Counted from the stretch's first letter, positions 36,006 to 48,490 are shown. The stretch is 64,000 bases of DNA from Oxytricha trifallax (GCA_000711775.1 ARYC01003299.1:20184-84183), one strand, 5' to 3'. Translations and numbers: made by a program. The notes: generated from the sequence alone by a model not told the origin.

Positions 36006-39000
36006 TCAAATTTTGATTAATTTTACATTAAAAAATGAAATAAGAACAAAGCTATTATTAATAATATATATTATTTTAAAATCTTACTGAGTGAGTTTAA
36101 GAATATCGTTCATTCCAAGTGCAACTGTTTTATCATTTTTATTTTCAGAAGATGTTTCACTCGTCACTTTATCTTTGTCACTTTCTTACTATTTATCTAG
36201 CTTCTCAATTATCTTATTTATTAGCTTATTTAGTTGTTGATTTGAGGAAAGAATAACCATAAACCATCTATCTTACTCGCTTGATAAAATTGGATTATTT
36301 ATTATAAATATCTTATAATTTATAGAAACAGTGATAGTTTACTATGTCTGAATGTAGAACTAGTGGCCTTTCTCTGCTTCTCATATTTCTTTGGATTGAA
36401 GTATTCATCAAATTTATGTTATTAAGATTATTACTCAATCACAAATTCTATTCTTGAGAGGTTTAGTTTTATTAAACTTAGCTCCTAAATGCAGGATGTC
36501 ACCTTATCATTTATATTAATGTAGATTTTATCAATAATTGATATTTGATTTTTGCAAGAATCAAAATCCACATTCTAGTTTGATGAATATCTTTTGAGCA
36601 AATTTAAGGAAAGGTTGAAGTTAATAAAAAACATAAATAATAAGACTTATTTATCAAAGATCGATTCCTTAGCTTAACTAAGCAGGCCAATTCTAATAAA
36701 CTTCCCACACTTCACTGCACTCAAAGGGTTCCTTCCTATTCAATATCCTCTGCAATACTATCAGACCAACCTTCCCAAAGTGTTTCTTGATAATACTTAG
36801 AATTTTAGAGAAATATGCTTTGTAGAGTTGGTATTTGCTCTCTCTCTCAAATATATATCGTACTCAATGTCATCATCTTCATCTGGATTGCTGCTATCTG
36901 AAGAATGCTTATTTTCCTCTTCATTTGCTAAAGGAAAGTGTTCGTCTAACTCACTAAGCACTGAATCGTGGTAGCTATTATCATCTTCATCGTTGTCATC
37001 CGCTTGGTGATTTGAGAGAGTAAGATCTTCATCAATTTCATTATTAATATAGTATTAATTTGATGATAAAGTACTTTAAAACTAAATACCAAATAATAAT
37101 TCAGCATTTAAAAGCCTGTTTCTTATATCAATATCACTACCTCCATTAATTTACTCTTCCTCCTCAATATCTGAATCTGCGTTGGGTTCATTATGCATAT
37201 CTAAATTGATTGGTTTAATAAACTAAATAAAAAGAGTTAATATTGCTCCCAAATGAATCCAGGTCTTGTGCGTGGGTGTATATTTAATAACTACTAACTT
37301 TCTCTGAAAGTTTACTATCTTCTCAAAGGCACATTTGAGCTGTTACTGTCGCTTGAAAAATAAGCGCCAAAATTTAAGAGATCCGATCTAACACCTTGAT
37401 TTTTAGTTCTTGATGTTTCTGGGTTTAAGTTAATCACAGATATATATATATATACAAATGAAAGTTAATTTGATTGATTCCCATTAATTTGGAAATTTTT
37501 TGTAATATTAGAGTTTTCAATCGATGGTCTGGTAGATCTATCAAATATCTCAAAATTACTATTCTATGATAGCCAATGAGGTCTATAGTTTAGAAATGGA
37601 TTACTTTACACAGTGCTATTATTGTTATTTTGATTGGTGGTTGAAATCCTGCGAGTATTAGAAGGGTAGCCCATCCAATTCAAAAATGAACTCGGTGAAA
37701 TTAATTGATCTTGCTCGTCTTATGATTCAAGGTTTAAGCCGCCTATCCTTTGTTTCTCATAAATAGATAATATTAAAAAATACTCTCTTTATAAAAACAA
37801 AGGTATAATTTAATTCTTATAAAATTGAATTTTCTGTTTCTTTAGTTATTCAAAATTTGTACTCTTCTTGATTAAGGTCTACTAAATCTATCTTTACCTG
37901 CATTTAAATCAGCGTTTCAAGCGAGAGTTCTTCTTTAAGTCCTATCTCTAATTTGATTTGCAATGCCTACGTGTAGATTAGCTCGGGATGCAGTTCTTCT
38001 CAAACCAACTAAACTGCCACTTGATCTTCCTATTATTCTTAGTCTTACTCTTTATGCAAAGAGATCATCTGTAATTCTTTAATTACCTAAATAATTATTA
38101 AGCATAGAATCTTTCTAATGTAGGGATCTAGAAGAAAAATATACTTTTTTAGATCCTTCATTATAATTAATGTTTAGTTCTTGAGCTACTTAATCCTTAA
38201 ACTCCAGTGTTTCTCAACCAAGAAGCTGATAAACCTCTAATATTAGTGCTTTGCTATCTAGAAAATGTGCTAGATGATCTGCGTTCATTTCTGATTTTAA
38301 TCTGGCTGATGTGTGGCTCCATGATAATACCGCGCATACTCTAAGTAGAATGAGGACTAGAAATTTATGTAGCTTGGTTTAAGTTACTTACTTATTCTTA
38401 AGATGAGGATTACGAAGAGGAAGAGTCTTCCCAACTATAGGGATCTTGCTGCTAGATGCGACGATATCTCTATCTTAACTCTCTGATCTCTCTGCCAGCG
38501 TTTTCCAGTTGGTTTCTCGCTAAGCTATATGCTCTGAAGAGTATATCTTAAATAAGGTTAAAATCTCCATTCTTTATAAAAAAGAGTATTTCTTCACTAG
38601 ATCCCTCAAGTTAATCATCTAAGTCTTCATCTCTAGCTCTGATAGCATCCTGTTCATTCCATATTTCCTCGATCTCCATCTACAAATCATTAGCATTCAT
38701 CAAAATGCCTGATCCAAATGCATGAGAATCCCGCCGATTCTCTCTATTATTAGAGTCTTAATTTAACAAGGAATCGTTATCATCAGAGTCTTCCTCCAAA
38801 TTGTTATTTTCACCTTAAAAACTGGAATCGTCATCATCGTCTTCTTCATCCAGTTCAAGCACTATGTTCATAAAGTCTTCAAAATTTCATCTTTAAGATT
38901 GCGATGATTATTAAGTTTAATTTTGTGGAGATCAAAAATTGCTAAAATTATAGCGATAAAATGTATATTTAAAAAAATGAATGAAGATTTTACTGTATAA

Positions 39001-40072
39001 TTTAATTGATTAAAATAGTAATTTATTTTGATTAAAAGTTCTAAGTATATGTCTTAAATATTGGCATAAAAAACCATCTTAAATAATTTCTGTTCAATCT
39101 GGTATCAATGACTCTAGAATGTTAATTGCTATTAGAGCCATCAAACATCAATCTGTATTTGAACTCAACAAAATATTATTGTTATTTTAGGTAATTTAGT
39201 AAGAAGTTGAAGATTATTAAGTAGTTGCTTCAATTTCTTAACACATTCTGAATTGTGAGCTTACTTAGCTGAAAATATTGCTCTTTATGTTGTCGACTAC
39301 TCTTCCAGGACCAGCAAATATAAAGTTAATATGAATAAAATGATTAGAGAATTTTACTAAATTTATTAAATAGGTTTGTGCTATTTGACCATTAAAACCT
39401 ACCAGTATTATTACTGTTACTGGTAGCATTATTTGTTGCATTACTCGCGGCCAGAGGAGCTTAATTTTATTGTGATCCTCTGATTTCTCCAATATTTTCG
39501 AAATGAATATCTACATCATTCAGGATTCTATTGCTTCTCTAATTTGGGACCCATCTGTTTATTTGCTCATTCGATGATGATGAAGATTATTTTGATGATT
39601 AATATATAATAAACATAGTTGTCTCTTACTTCCCTTTTTTAATTCAATAAAAATTATTCAATGAGCTACTTTGAATTTGGGATTAAGACTCATCACTTTC
39701 CTCTTGAATCGTATATAATTATGAAGGCCTGGGTCTAACTGCATTTCTATTCAATTTATTAAGGGGCGTTAAACTTCTAGATTCAGCTGTCGTTGTTGAC
39801 CTTTAGTTTTATAAAGTGCTATTTGATCTGCTCAGAGTAGAGCCTCCTCTAGTATTTGAATACACCTGCTGAAATCTATTGGTTAATCTCTCTAATCTTT
39901 AATCCCTGGTGGTAGTCATACTACTATTACTGGGAATACTTTAACTTTAACTGGAAAGAGGAGAAGGAATTGGCATTTGAAAATGCGAAAAAGGATTATT
40001 GTTTGCTGTCACAGTAGTTCTTGTAAATGGGTTCTAATTCAAACACCTAATCGTCTTTATATGATGTTTATA
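36006..40072 (-). CDS. Large S/N/Q-rich and acidic hypothetical protein (IES-interrupted)
   Basis: Not recognised. Long readable blocks on the minus strand: 40072-39400 (NPFTRTTVTANNNPFSHFQ; RLERLTNRFQQVYSNTRGGS), about 39290-39040, 38900-37800 (FEDFMNIVLELDEEDDDDDS; LARNQLENAGREIRELRQRY; RDRTQRRTLAQNADLNAGKD), 37760-37330, 37200-36830 (acidic), 36830-36660 (ILSIIKKHFGKVGLIVLQR) and 36650-36006. The HFGKV helix faintly recalls the RPC82/POLR3C N-terminus, but I would not assign it. More than one gene may be included. The NPF-rich start resembles the gene at 40558-41734, so the two could be one gene. Confidence 0.5.
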
Positions 40073-40074
40073 TT

Positions 40075-40550
40075 ATCATGCTTCAATTTGGTTTTAAAAT
40101 TTCAAAATAAATATAAAATAGCTCTATAAATCTAAGGTTGTAATAAGGACTAATTAAAACTATAAATAAATTACTACTTTTAAAAATACTTTGAACGGTA
40201 ATCTGAATTTATCAACAATTAGAAAATTTAGTGAAATTTGAATCATATTTAAGTCTTTTGCTTTTTGTCAGGTGGCAATAAAATGTGCTAAAACTTTTCA
40301 AATGATATAAAGTAATAATATTCAGCTTAATAAAACATTAATTTATTTTTAACTTTGGTTTTAAATCGTTCTTTCTAGGGTTATCCCTATAATAAGAAGA
40401 TTCCAAAATGAATATGGATTATTTATGTCTTAAGAAATTTTTAATTTTTTCTCAAATTGTATTTATATAAATGAAACTATATTCAAACATTACTTATAAC
40501 TAAACTTACTCCTATTTGTTACAATTATTACTCTAAATACTGAATTACAT
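40075..40550. other. AT-rich DNA between minus-strand coding blocks
   Basis: No readable coding block. It is either intergenic spacer or an IES joining the NPF-rich blocks on either side. Confidence 0.4.
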
Positions 40551-40557
40551 CAATCAG

Positions 40558-41734
40558 TCATAATTGTTAGGGGTGTTAACCACAAGCGAAGGGAATATTA
40601 CTATTTCTATTCAAAGGAGCAGCATTCGCATTAATGATGCTGGAATTACTCGCAAAAGGAGAAATATATCTAATTTCAGAGACTAATGCATGATTATTAT
40701 TGTAGGAATGCGATCGATTTGAGAAAATGATTTTAAATTAAATTAATTAAATATTAAAATCATGGCAGTTATCAAATCCAAAGTGAATTAAAAATCAAAT
40801 CTAAATAGATCCTACGGTAGATCCTGCAATATTAACTCGACTTTGCTATTGGCAATATTCATGAATCATCCCAGGATGCTAAATATTTCAATTTTGAGCT
40901 AAGTCCCTAAACGATAAAACGGGTTTTTCTCTCTTGGGCGATGAGATAAAATCATTCTAGAAATAACAACCATCGTCTCAATTTTAATGCGCTATCCATA
41001 GAGGATAATTAAGCCAGGACTTGGAGACATTTTTTCCAAAACATAATTGAAGGTAATTAATAATTTCAATTTAATTTCCTCAAATCGAAAGCATTCCTAC
41101 AATATTATAATTAGCAGTTGCAGTTTAGGTTTAGTTGTTTAATCCAAGATTGCTTATTGCTTCGTTGGGTCTTATACAAGCTCTTCCAGTCTGATTTACT
41201 AATGGATTTCTAAAAGTGATTGCTGATAGGTTTGCAAATGGGTTATTATTCTATGAGCTTGAGGATGATTAACTTTGGAATGGAAATCTAAATTGAGGGA
41301 AATTATTGGCAATGGTTGATGGTGGGGCTGATGTTGCATTAGCTGTAGTGTTTGAGTCTCTGTTAGAAGCCGATGCATTTTACTATGGATTATTAGCATT
41401 TGAGTTTGCTAATTGACTCTAATTCATAGTAAAGGGATTTTGGAATTGTCGGCAAGGTGGGACCACGAGTACTGGTTGATTTAAATAGTTTATTTAAAAA
41501 CATTATATAAGTAATTTCAAAACTAAATTATCAAAGAGTGGTTACTGCTTCTAGAACTTGTTGTTTAATCCGATGGTTTTTAGCTGATATAATTCACTGT
41601 CGAATTTGGTCTTTATATCAATCTACTTGATCTCCACTCGCTGCTATTCTACTGACTACTATTATTCCATATATTACTCCCAATGGTTAATTATTGCAAT
41701 TGGTACCTTAATTATTTGAGTTTGAGTTGCTCAT
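40558..41734 (-). CDS. Asn/Ser-rich low-complexity protein split by a TA-flanked element
   Basis: Candidate start ATG 41734 (MSNSNSNNQGTNCNNQ). After one frame change come NIWNNSSQQNSSEWRSSRL, then a break and NPFTMNQSQLANSNANNPQ, NNNPFANLSAITFRNPLVN and NLGLNNQTQTATANYN. Here the 403-bp element intervenes. Removing it and one TA continues the same frame as NNNHALVSEIRYISPFA and APLNRNSNIPFACGQ, to TGA at 40558-40560. The function is unknown; N/S/Q-rich NPF-containing sequence suggests a disordered protein. Confidence 0.6.
40700..41102. mobile_element. TA-flanked TIR element acting as an IES (TTGTAGGAAT family)
   Basis: Ends TTGTAGGAATGCGATCGATTTGAG and its near inverted copy at the right tip (about 30 bp of inverted repeat); TA on both sides (40698-40699 and 41103-41104). 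403 bp, no transposase ORF. It shares the tips and inner motifs such as ATGGCAGTTA with the foldback element at 3808-4225, but is not itself a palindrome. Excision with one TA retained restores TATANYNNNHALVSE in frame. Confidence 0.85.
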
Positions 41735-41744
41735 ATTTTACTAA

Positions 41745-42126
41745 TTGATCAATAAAGTTGCAATAAATTATTATAAATAAAGCTTGAAATAGTTGGGCTT
41801 AAATAGCTTTATATTTTACTCTAACTATATAATAGTTAGTTAGCTTAGAAAAAATTAATAAAAAGTTTAGCAATCTTTTTTTTTAAATTATAAAAAATCT
41901 TGAATCTTAAATAAACATAAATAATGAGAGCTCTATTTAAAAGCTATTAAAGTAAAGATAAATAAACGGATAATATTGTGGTAATCAAATTTATATAATC
42001 AAATAAGCTTATAAAAAATAAGCAAAGTTATCTTAATAAAATAAAAAGAAGAAAAAAAGGAAAGAATAAATAAAAAATATGAACAAAATTAAATCATATC
42101 TTAGTTACTAAAAAGGCAATGAAAAT
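41745..42126. other. AT-rich intergenic DNA
   Basis: No coding block seen; simple A/T-rich sequence up to the next TBE end. Confidence 0.45.
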
Positions 42127-42707
42127 CAAAACCCCCAAACCTCTTCAGTAGTTTGATTGAGTTTTTGATTGATAAAAGGTAGCAATTAACGCAAACTTTA
42201 TTAGGGTTTATGTAGGGGTTTATGGTTTAAATATTAGTAATTTAAGAAGGTATATGCGAGGTTTGGGGTCAGTTTATTGACAGTGAGTATATTGATTTAC
42301 TATTTAAGTTGGGATATGGATGCGATGAATATAGTGGCTAAGTCAAACCTATTCTTAATTACACGTATATAGCAAAAGCTGCTCCACAAATCTCCTGCTA
42401 CTGTTAGTTCTCACTGTCTATCAACATTTAATTTGGAGAGAGAGAGAGTAACTTGATTCTAAGCCTAAAAGACATTTAAAATTTAGCAGCATCATATTGA
42501 CTCTCTTATTAATGATAAGACTCTTAAATACTGGGCTCATTTCTCTCTGGCCTAAAGAGCTGTGATGTTTCATCGCCAATTTCCTGAGCTTCACATATCT
42601 GCTTAATCGATACCTAACATATATAAAAAGAATGGAATATTTTACAAGACAATGAATCGCATTAAGAGAGTGATCCACTTTTATGATTCATTTTATAAGA
42701 CAAATTA
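42127..42707 (+). mobile_element. Truncated TBE left end with transposase N-terminus
   Basis: Starts CAAAACCCCCAAACCTCTTC after AAT (42124-42126). It is homologous to 22174-22740 of the full TBE, including terminal repeat, the GGGTTTATG start region, and the piece reading VIFHRLFPELHI in the better copy (FHRQFPELHISA-like here). Homology stops at about 42707 in CATTTTATAAGACAAATT, and the rest of the element is missing. The coding part is shifted and has TGAs. Confidence 0.85.
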
Positions 42708-42709
42708 AT

Positions 42710-43310
42710 TATATAAAAGAGTAAAATCATTAGTATAAGAGTGATTGCTTAATTAATGATTAATAATTAATTGATAAATTTATAAAAGTATAAACAGTTT
42801 TAATTGATTGTATTTTTTAAAATTTGGTTTTGTTGAGTTCTAACCCATGTGTGTAAGCTAGTCATCAGTCTATGTTCCCATCTATTCTGTAGTACAGTAT
42901 TAAAGTTCTATTCCCTTAAGTCACTTTTAAATATGTTAAACTATTCTAAACAATTGTCATAAAATTATGAATTTTAATAGAGAATTCTATTATTAGACTT
43001 GAAGAAGAAATTTTAAAATAAGAGAAAATCAAAGAGATAAATCTATACTTTCAATTGAAAAACCCAATTAATATTAGAAATTATTCGCAAATTGCAAAAA
43101 AATCAAACATTTAATGATAAAAAAGAATGTTAAATTAGAAGGCAAATAAAAATAAATAAAATATTATTATAAGTTCACAACAATATGATAAGACAAGATA
43201 AAACAAAAAATGGTTTATTGTTAAATTATATAAATAATCAAGTTTTTTATAATAAATGAATAATAAAAGTATGAATAAAATTATCTATAAAATTTTTCTC
43301 ACCTTTTTGT
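42710..43310. other. AT-rich DNA with a possible small coding piece
   Basis: Mostly AT-rich. One plus-strand piece at about 42975-43113 reads as a short coiled coil (IRLEEEILKQEKIKEINLYF) to TGA, which may be an isolated MDS. Nothing else is seen. Confidence 0.3.
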
Positions 43311-43324
43311 TACCAATATAATCT

Positions 43325-43665
43325 ACGATGCCTTGAAAACCCTAAAATTAAGGCTCAAGGCTACTTTAGGTAAAATTGCTCTACTTTTTTCTTAAAACGC
43401 TTATAACTTTTGCATTTTTTGAGAATTGGAGATTTTAGCGTGTCAGGATCTCTTCAGCACAGTTAAATGATCAGAATCATTATTTTCGAGTGTGTTTTTG
43501 AAATATGAGGCCGTAGTTGCATTTTCGACTCGAATGAGCGAGACCCCAAAACGTCAAAATGGACACTTCTAAAAGCACGTATAAAATTATTTCTTTTGCA
43601 GTCTAGTGTTAAAGCCTTACTCACGAGCCTTTATTTAGTTGATTAGCCTAATTAAAAGTCATCTC
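43325..43665 (+). repeat. Diverged tandem repeat, unit 1 (uninterrupted)
   Basis: About 340 bp, not recognised. It shares blocks with unit 2 in the same order: GATGCCTTGAAAACCCTAA, TTGAGAATTGGAGAT, GACCAGAATCATTATT-like, TTTTGAAATATGAGG, TTTTCGAC, CTTCTAAAAGCAC and CACGAGCCTTTATTTAGT. No clear protein coding. Confidence 0.7.
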
Positions 43666-43684
43666 ATGAATTTCCTCGCCCCAC

Positions 43685-45190
43685 TGCGATGCATTGAAAA
43701 CCCTAATATTAATGTTTAAGGCTTCTATAGAGAAAAGTGATTTACTTTACTTCATTAGCTTATAACTTTTTATCTTTGAGAATTGGAGATCGCGAATGGT
43801 TCAAACCGATTCAGCTCAGTCTAATTGACCAGAATCATTATTATAGAATTAAAACCCTAAAACCTCTTCAGTAGTTTTATATGTGTTTTGATTGATATGC
43901 TTAATGTTGAGAATTACGATTTCTTAGAGTTAGAAAGCATCATTTCATGCAAATTTTCATAATTATAATGGTTTTTTTATTATCATTTTTCATACTTCCC
44001 TTATGTATTTTAATGTTTAAATAAATACTTGAGATCTTTGGTATAAAAAAATGACATTTAAATTATTGTTATGAATGTTTTTCTAATTTTCTATTAACGT
44101 TTACATGATCAATCATTTTTATGAAATAAAATATTTCCATCATTAATAAAATTTTGACATTTTCATAAAATATTTTATAATTTAAGTTTCTATTATATAT
44201 TGATTCATTTTTATGTCATCATATAAATTTGCTTATTTGATTTAAGAGCATTTTATAAACAGCTATGAAATAGTTCTAAAGTAATCATATATTGAATATA
44301 TGAGCAAAATTAGTGATTTTTATGAAATTTATTCTTCAATTTCTGCCATTATAAGCAGTAAAATGAAAATATTGTATGTCAAACTTAAAATCTTGTTTTT
44401 GTAACATCACTACAAAATTATGCATATATTAATTATGGGTGTTTTCTAGAATATCAACTTAAATGTCTATTATGGAGAAAAATGTAAGAGTTGTAAACAA
44501 GCTTTAGAGTGGATTTACTTTTTTGACCCAAATAATTATTAAAAATAGCTCCTAATTATGTATTAATTTAATTAGGAGCACCTCTTAAATAGGTTCTAAT
44601 TTAATTGGAGTAATAACTAAATTCAAAACCCTATTAAGTGCACCTAAATTTTAAATTAAAAAATGAATTAATACTTCTAATTAAGCTCAAACCTAATTAG
44701 GAAGATCTCCTAAAAAACAAAACTATTTTGGGAGCATATAAATTATAAAAATGATGCATCTAAAAATGAAGATATGAAATTTTCATAAATTAAAGCTATT
44801 TTAGTAAAATCAATAAAACGAACAAGTATTTTAAGATCATTAGAATTTTCAAATTGAAATAATTTAAACTTAAATTTATAAGGATGTTGTGATGATAAAA
44901 AATAAGATAACTAAAATTTCAACCATTAAAACAAAAAATGAAATTAATAAAAAAGAAACCCTAATCCCCAGAATTCCACAGATCAATAAAAACACATATA
45001 AAACTACTGAAGGGTTTTTGGGGTTTTAATTGTGTTTTGAAATATGAGGTAGTAGTTGTATTTTCGACGCCCTTAGAGCTGAGTAACTACAATGGCAAAA
45101 TGACCTCTTCCAAAAGCACAAATAACATTATTTCTGTTGAGTTATGCTTTTACAGCCTCACTCACTAGCCTTTATTTAGTGGATTTTTTT
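43685..45190 (+). repeat. Diverged tandem repeat, unit 2 (split by an insertion)
   Basis: Second unit of the 340-bp repeat. Its first half is at 43685-43850 and its second half at 45029-45190. The 1.18-kb TBE-like element separates them at a point where unit 1 is continuous, so unit 1 is an empty-site control. Confidence 0.7.
43851..45028. mobile_element. Non-autonomous TBE-derived element (about 1.18 kb)
   Basis: Ends AAAACCCTAAAACCTCTTCA and TGAAGGGTTTTTGGGGTTTT form inverted repeats of about 46 bp (through GTTTTATATGTGTTTTGATTGAT), flanked by AATT on both sides. The interior has no transposase or kinase, but at 44540-44710 it has short repeats based on CCTAATTA/TAATTAGG like the spacer of the full TBE. 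This suggests internal deletion of a TBE, i.e. a MITE. It is inserted in unit 2 of the tandem repeat. Confidence 0.8.
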
Positions 45191-45194
45191 TATT

Positions 45195-45690
45195 TTAAGT
45201 TCATATCCTTAATTTTCTTGTTTTTTATTATGTTTCTTTTAAAGCTATTCGAGATTTTTTTACATTTTTATATTTTTATTAGATCTATATTTATTTATCT
45301 TATCTTTAAAGATTGTATGTTTTTTATTTTATATTAACTATTGTTAAAAAAATTAAATACTTGTTTCTCCTTTTTCATTTGTATTTTATTAATTTTACGA
45401 TTTAAATTAACTTTTAAAGTATCTTATAAATCTTCGTTTTTTAAGTAGTGTTTTATATAACATATTAAATGAAATTTATTACTATTTTAATTAATTAGAC
45501 AAGAAATTCCATTTTTTCACAAATATATTTACAAACTCTTTAATTGCAAGTTATTTTCAATATTATTGTTTCAGTTTTAGTTTATTTACATCTTAAATTT
45601 ATTACTTATTTTTTATTTGGAAAATTTCTGAATATTTTATTTGCATTTTTCTTTTATATTTTATACTTTTTTATTATCCTGATAATATGT
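45195..45690. other. T-rich non-coding DNA
   Basis: Very AT-rich with long T runs. The hydrophobic standard-code ORF at 45137-45337 is explained by T-richness and overlap with the repeat. Confidence 0.5.
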
Positions 45691-45693
45691 CTT

Positions 45694-46774
45694 TCAAAGT
45701 TGTAGTCTATGATTTATAGTTTTCTATTACTTCTTACTTACTATTGTAAACAATTAATAATCTACGTTTGTTATTAATATAAGTAGGTATAAAATAGCTA
45801 TTTTAAATATATCATTTTAAGTAGCAATAATATACCCAGTTACTTTGCCAAAAAGTCCTTTAAATCCAATGATTCCCATTTTACTCACAATCTTAATTTT
45901 ATACTCAAATTTCTTCGTATTTTCTGCTAAAGCTATTGGTGATGGCTAGTATGACTGAGGTTGATAGTGAGAGCCGTCAAGTGCCACTAGAATTTATTAT
46001 AAAATATTCATTGTGTCTAATTTATGTCATGATTTGTCTATTGATTCATAAGTATTTAAGGGATATACTAAAATATTACATCAATAGCAAAAATAACTTA
46101 CCCAAAGTTAGTCCTAAGGTATACCCATGTAATAATCAAATCATTGTGAGCAATCTCAAATTCCTTAATATATTTGATATATTAATAAGGATTTTGGACT
46201 AAAGAATTATCGCAACATTTACTATCATCGCATATTCCATTTCACCCATGATTTTATAAAAGAAAGTTAAAAATAATGTGAAAAACAATAAAAAAAAGCT
46301 AAATTTTAGTTAATGATGGTGATTAAGTTTGTTGTTTAAAGCAACATCTATAAACTTCTTAATTTTTAGTTCATCTTGATCTTTTTCAAATAAACTGGTG
46401 GTTTCATGATCGTAGTGTGAAATACTGCTCAAATTGTTGATGGCTGATCTATCAAGAGCCTCCACACTGTTATCTTGTTCAAAGCTTTTTATATTTTAAA
46501 TGAAAGAATATAATTGACTTCAAGAATACCTTTTAGATTATTTAAACATATAATAGATATCTTGCTGTAATCTCTCTCTGTAAAAGTCCCTTTCCTGACC
46601 AGGCACATTAAGGACAATACTCTATTCACAGATTTCTGAATAATCTTTCAAAGCATTGATTTTTTTAAATTACTGGCCAAGTGATTGAGAATTTGTTGTA
46701 ATTGTTGACCTAATACCAATCAAGCCCATAGGAAGGTCAATGTCAAATCGATCGAAAATAAAACCAATCTTCAT
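45694..46774 (-). CDS. Hypothetical protein (IES-interrupted)
   Basis: Start ATG 46774, MKIGFIFDRFDIDLPMGLIG, then NALKDYSEICEQSIVLNVPG. A frame change near 46550 leads to a second block (NSVEALDRSAINNLSSISHY; DQDELKIKKFIDVALNNKL), then a hydrophobic run and MGEMEYAMIVNVAIIL, then a block at about 45985-45820 (LVALDGSHYQPQSYQPSP; KIVSKMGIIGFKGLFGKVTG). TGA at 45694-45696. It may be two genes, the second starting at the ATG at 46254. Not recognised. The plus-strand 88-residue ORF at 45936-46202 is antisense to the last block. Confidence 0.45.
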
Positions 46775-47082
46775 CACTTTAAATTACTTCCTTTTTCTTT
46801 AGTTGTTAAATTTGCTCAAGTAATCGAAATTTCAATAAATTTGTAAGATTATAGGATTTTATTAAGCTATTACATAAATAAGAGTATAAGGTTATATGAT
46901 ATTTATTTTTAGATTGAAGTAATGAGAATTTAATTAATTATAATTTTTAATAATTTTTTGTTTTTTGATGAAGCCGACATGGACTATGAATTAATCTTTC
47001 CACTCTTGCGATCTTTAATTATGATAAAGTTCATAGAAACAAATACAGGATATTGCTGTAAAAATAAAAACTTTGTTAATGA

Positions 47083-47295
47083 TCAGCATTTGAAATAGCA
47101 AATTATTTATTGCTGTCTGTCTTGACTTCCTCCATGCATAATGTCCTTAGAATATTTCTTAAAATTATATGGATTTGAACTACATTTCATAGATTTTGAT
47201 CTGCGCATTGAACTGCGTCCACTAAAATTCCTTATATTTTTGTATACAACACTATCAAAGTTCTCGCAGCATTTGTGATTTAGTGAATTGCCCAT
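47083..47295 (-). CDS. Small MGNxxxxxCC protein, likely dually acylated
   Basis: About 70 residues, intact in one piece from ATG 47295 to TGA 47083-47085. Starts MGNSLNHKCCENF: Gly2 fits N-myristoylation and the CysCys pair fits palmitoylation, so it may sit on a membrane. The middle is basic and Ser-rich (GRSSMRRSKSMKCSS). No family recognised. Flanks are AT-rich. The composition and the clean start argue for a real gene, but its length makes chance possible. Confidence 0.5.
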
Positions 47296-47299
47296 TTAT

Positions 47300-48490
47300 T
47301 ATTGAAGTTTTCTTAGTAATCAAGTTACTAGTCGAGTGTATTTTTAAATTTTTTATATATTTAATGCATAATCCCAGTTTATAAGAAAATCCCTTAGCTA
47401 TTTTTGGAAACGAGGGCATCAAAGTATGAGAGGTTACTGGGGATATTTATAAATTTGACAGCTTAAACTATAAAAATCACCAATTATAAATCATAAAAGT
47501 AATTTATTGCTAAATAGGTATTCAAATATAAATTTACATATTGTATATATCTCTTAAATTAGTATAAAATATTTATTTCAAGTGCATTTTAAGAATACTT
47601 ACTCTTATTAAGCCATTGATTAATTAAATTAGTAAATCAATTAATTAATAAGCAAATAAAATATTAATAATTTATTATATCTATCAGATTTCAAGAAAAT
47701 ATAAAACATATCAACGAATAGTGGTTGAATGTTGAATTCATGAATAATATATCATTTATTATTTTAAATACAAAATTGCTCAATATTTTGAGAGTAAAAT
47801 AAAAACAAATAAAATATAAATAAAAAATTCGATAATTAATTAATTCTTAAATAGGGTAAAATAATATCAACAATCACTCTACTATTAAAAGGTTAATAAA
47901 TTATTTTATAAGAGTAAATTTAGTATATTTAAATATAATTTTCTAATTTTGTAATATTTTCAGATTAAATCTAAACAGCAACAACACCATCATTCATAGA
48001 AATATCATCAAATAAATAGCAAATAATTAATGGGCCTAATTATAAATATATTTATTTAATGAAAAATAGTTTCAAAAATAAAAATACTTGGCACTCCATA
48101 TATCATAAAAATCTGAATAAATTTATATGATATAAATTTATCCCATATAACTTAGAATAGAAATTAGAGATATATTTAGAATGTACAGAGCAATACCGAT
48201 AAGTAATAAATTACTGTAAAAATGATGCGCTGACAAAAAGAGAAAAATTCGTATGAATAAACTCAAAGACATTAAGGCAACTGTCGAGATTAGATAGCCC
48301 TCCTCATTCAATCATCTCAAGAAAAACTCAAAAAGACATAAATTATTAATAATTTCAACATTGTATTGGAAATATCGAATTAAATAAATAAAATTTACAA
48401 TTTTTATTAATAAATGCTGGAAGGTAAGTTCATTTTACAGTATAAAATTTTGTTTGAAATTGAAATATACTTATGGCTTAAGTTGTGATT
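47300..48490. other. AT-rich intergenic DNA
   Basis: About 1.2 kb of A/T-rich sequence with no readable block on either strand. Confidence 0.5.

Noticed and set aside
36660..36830. RNA polymerase III subunit RPC82/POLR3C gene.
   Set aside because: Only one HFG-containing helix is similar; no other family motif was found in the neighbouring blocks.
41199..41399. His/Gln-rich 66-residue minus-strand ORF.
   Set aside because: Out-of-frame reading of the N/S-rich gene at 40558-41734.
45936..46202. 88-residue plus-strand ORF (MVMASMTEVDSES...).
   Set aside because: Antisense to a minus-strand piece (KIVSKMGIIGFKGLFGKV) that fits the gene of which it is part.
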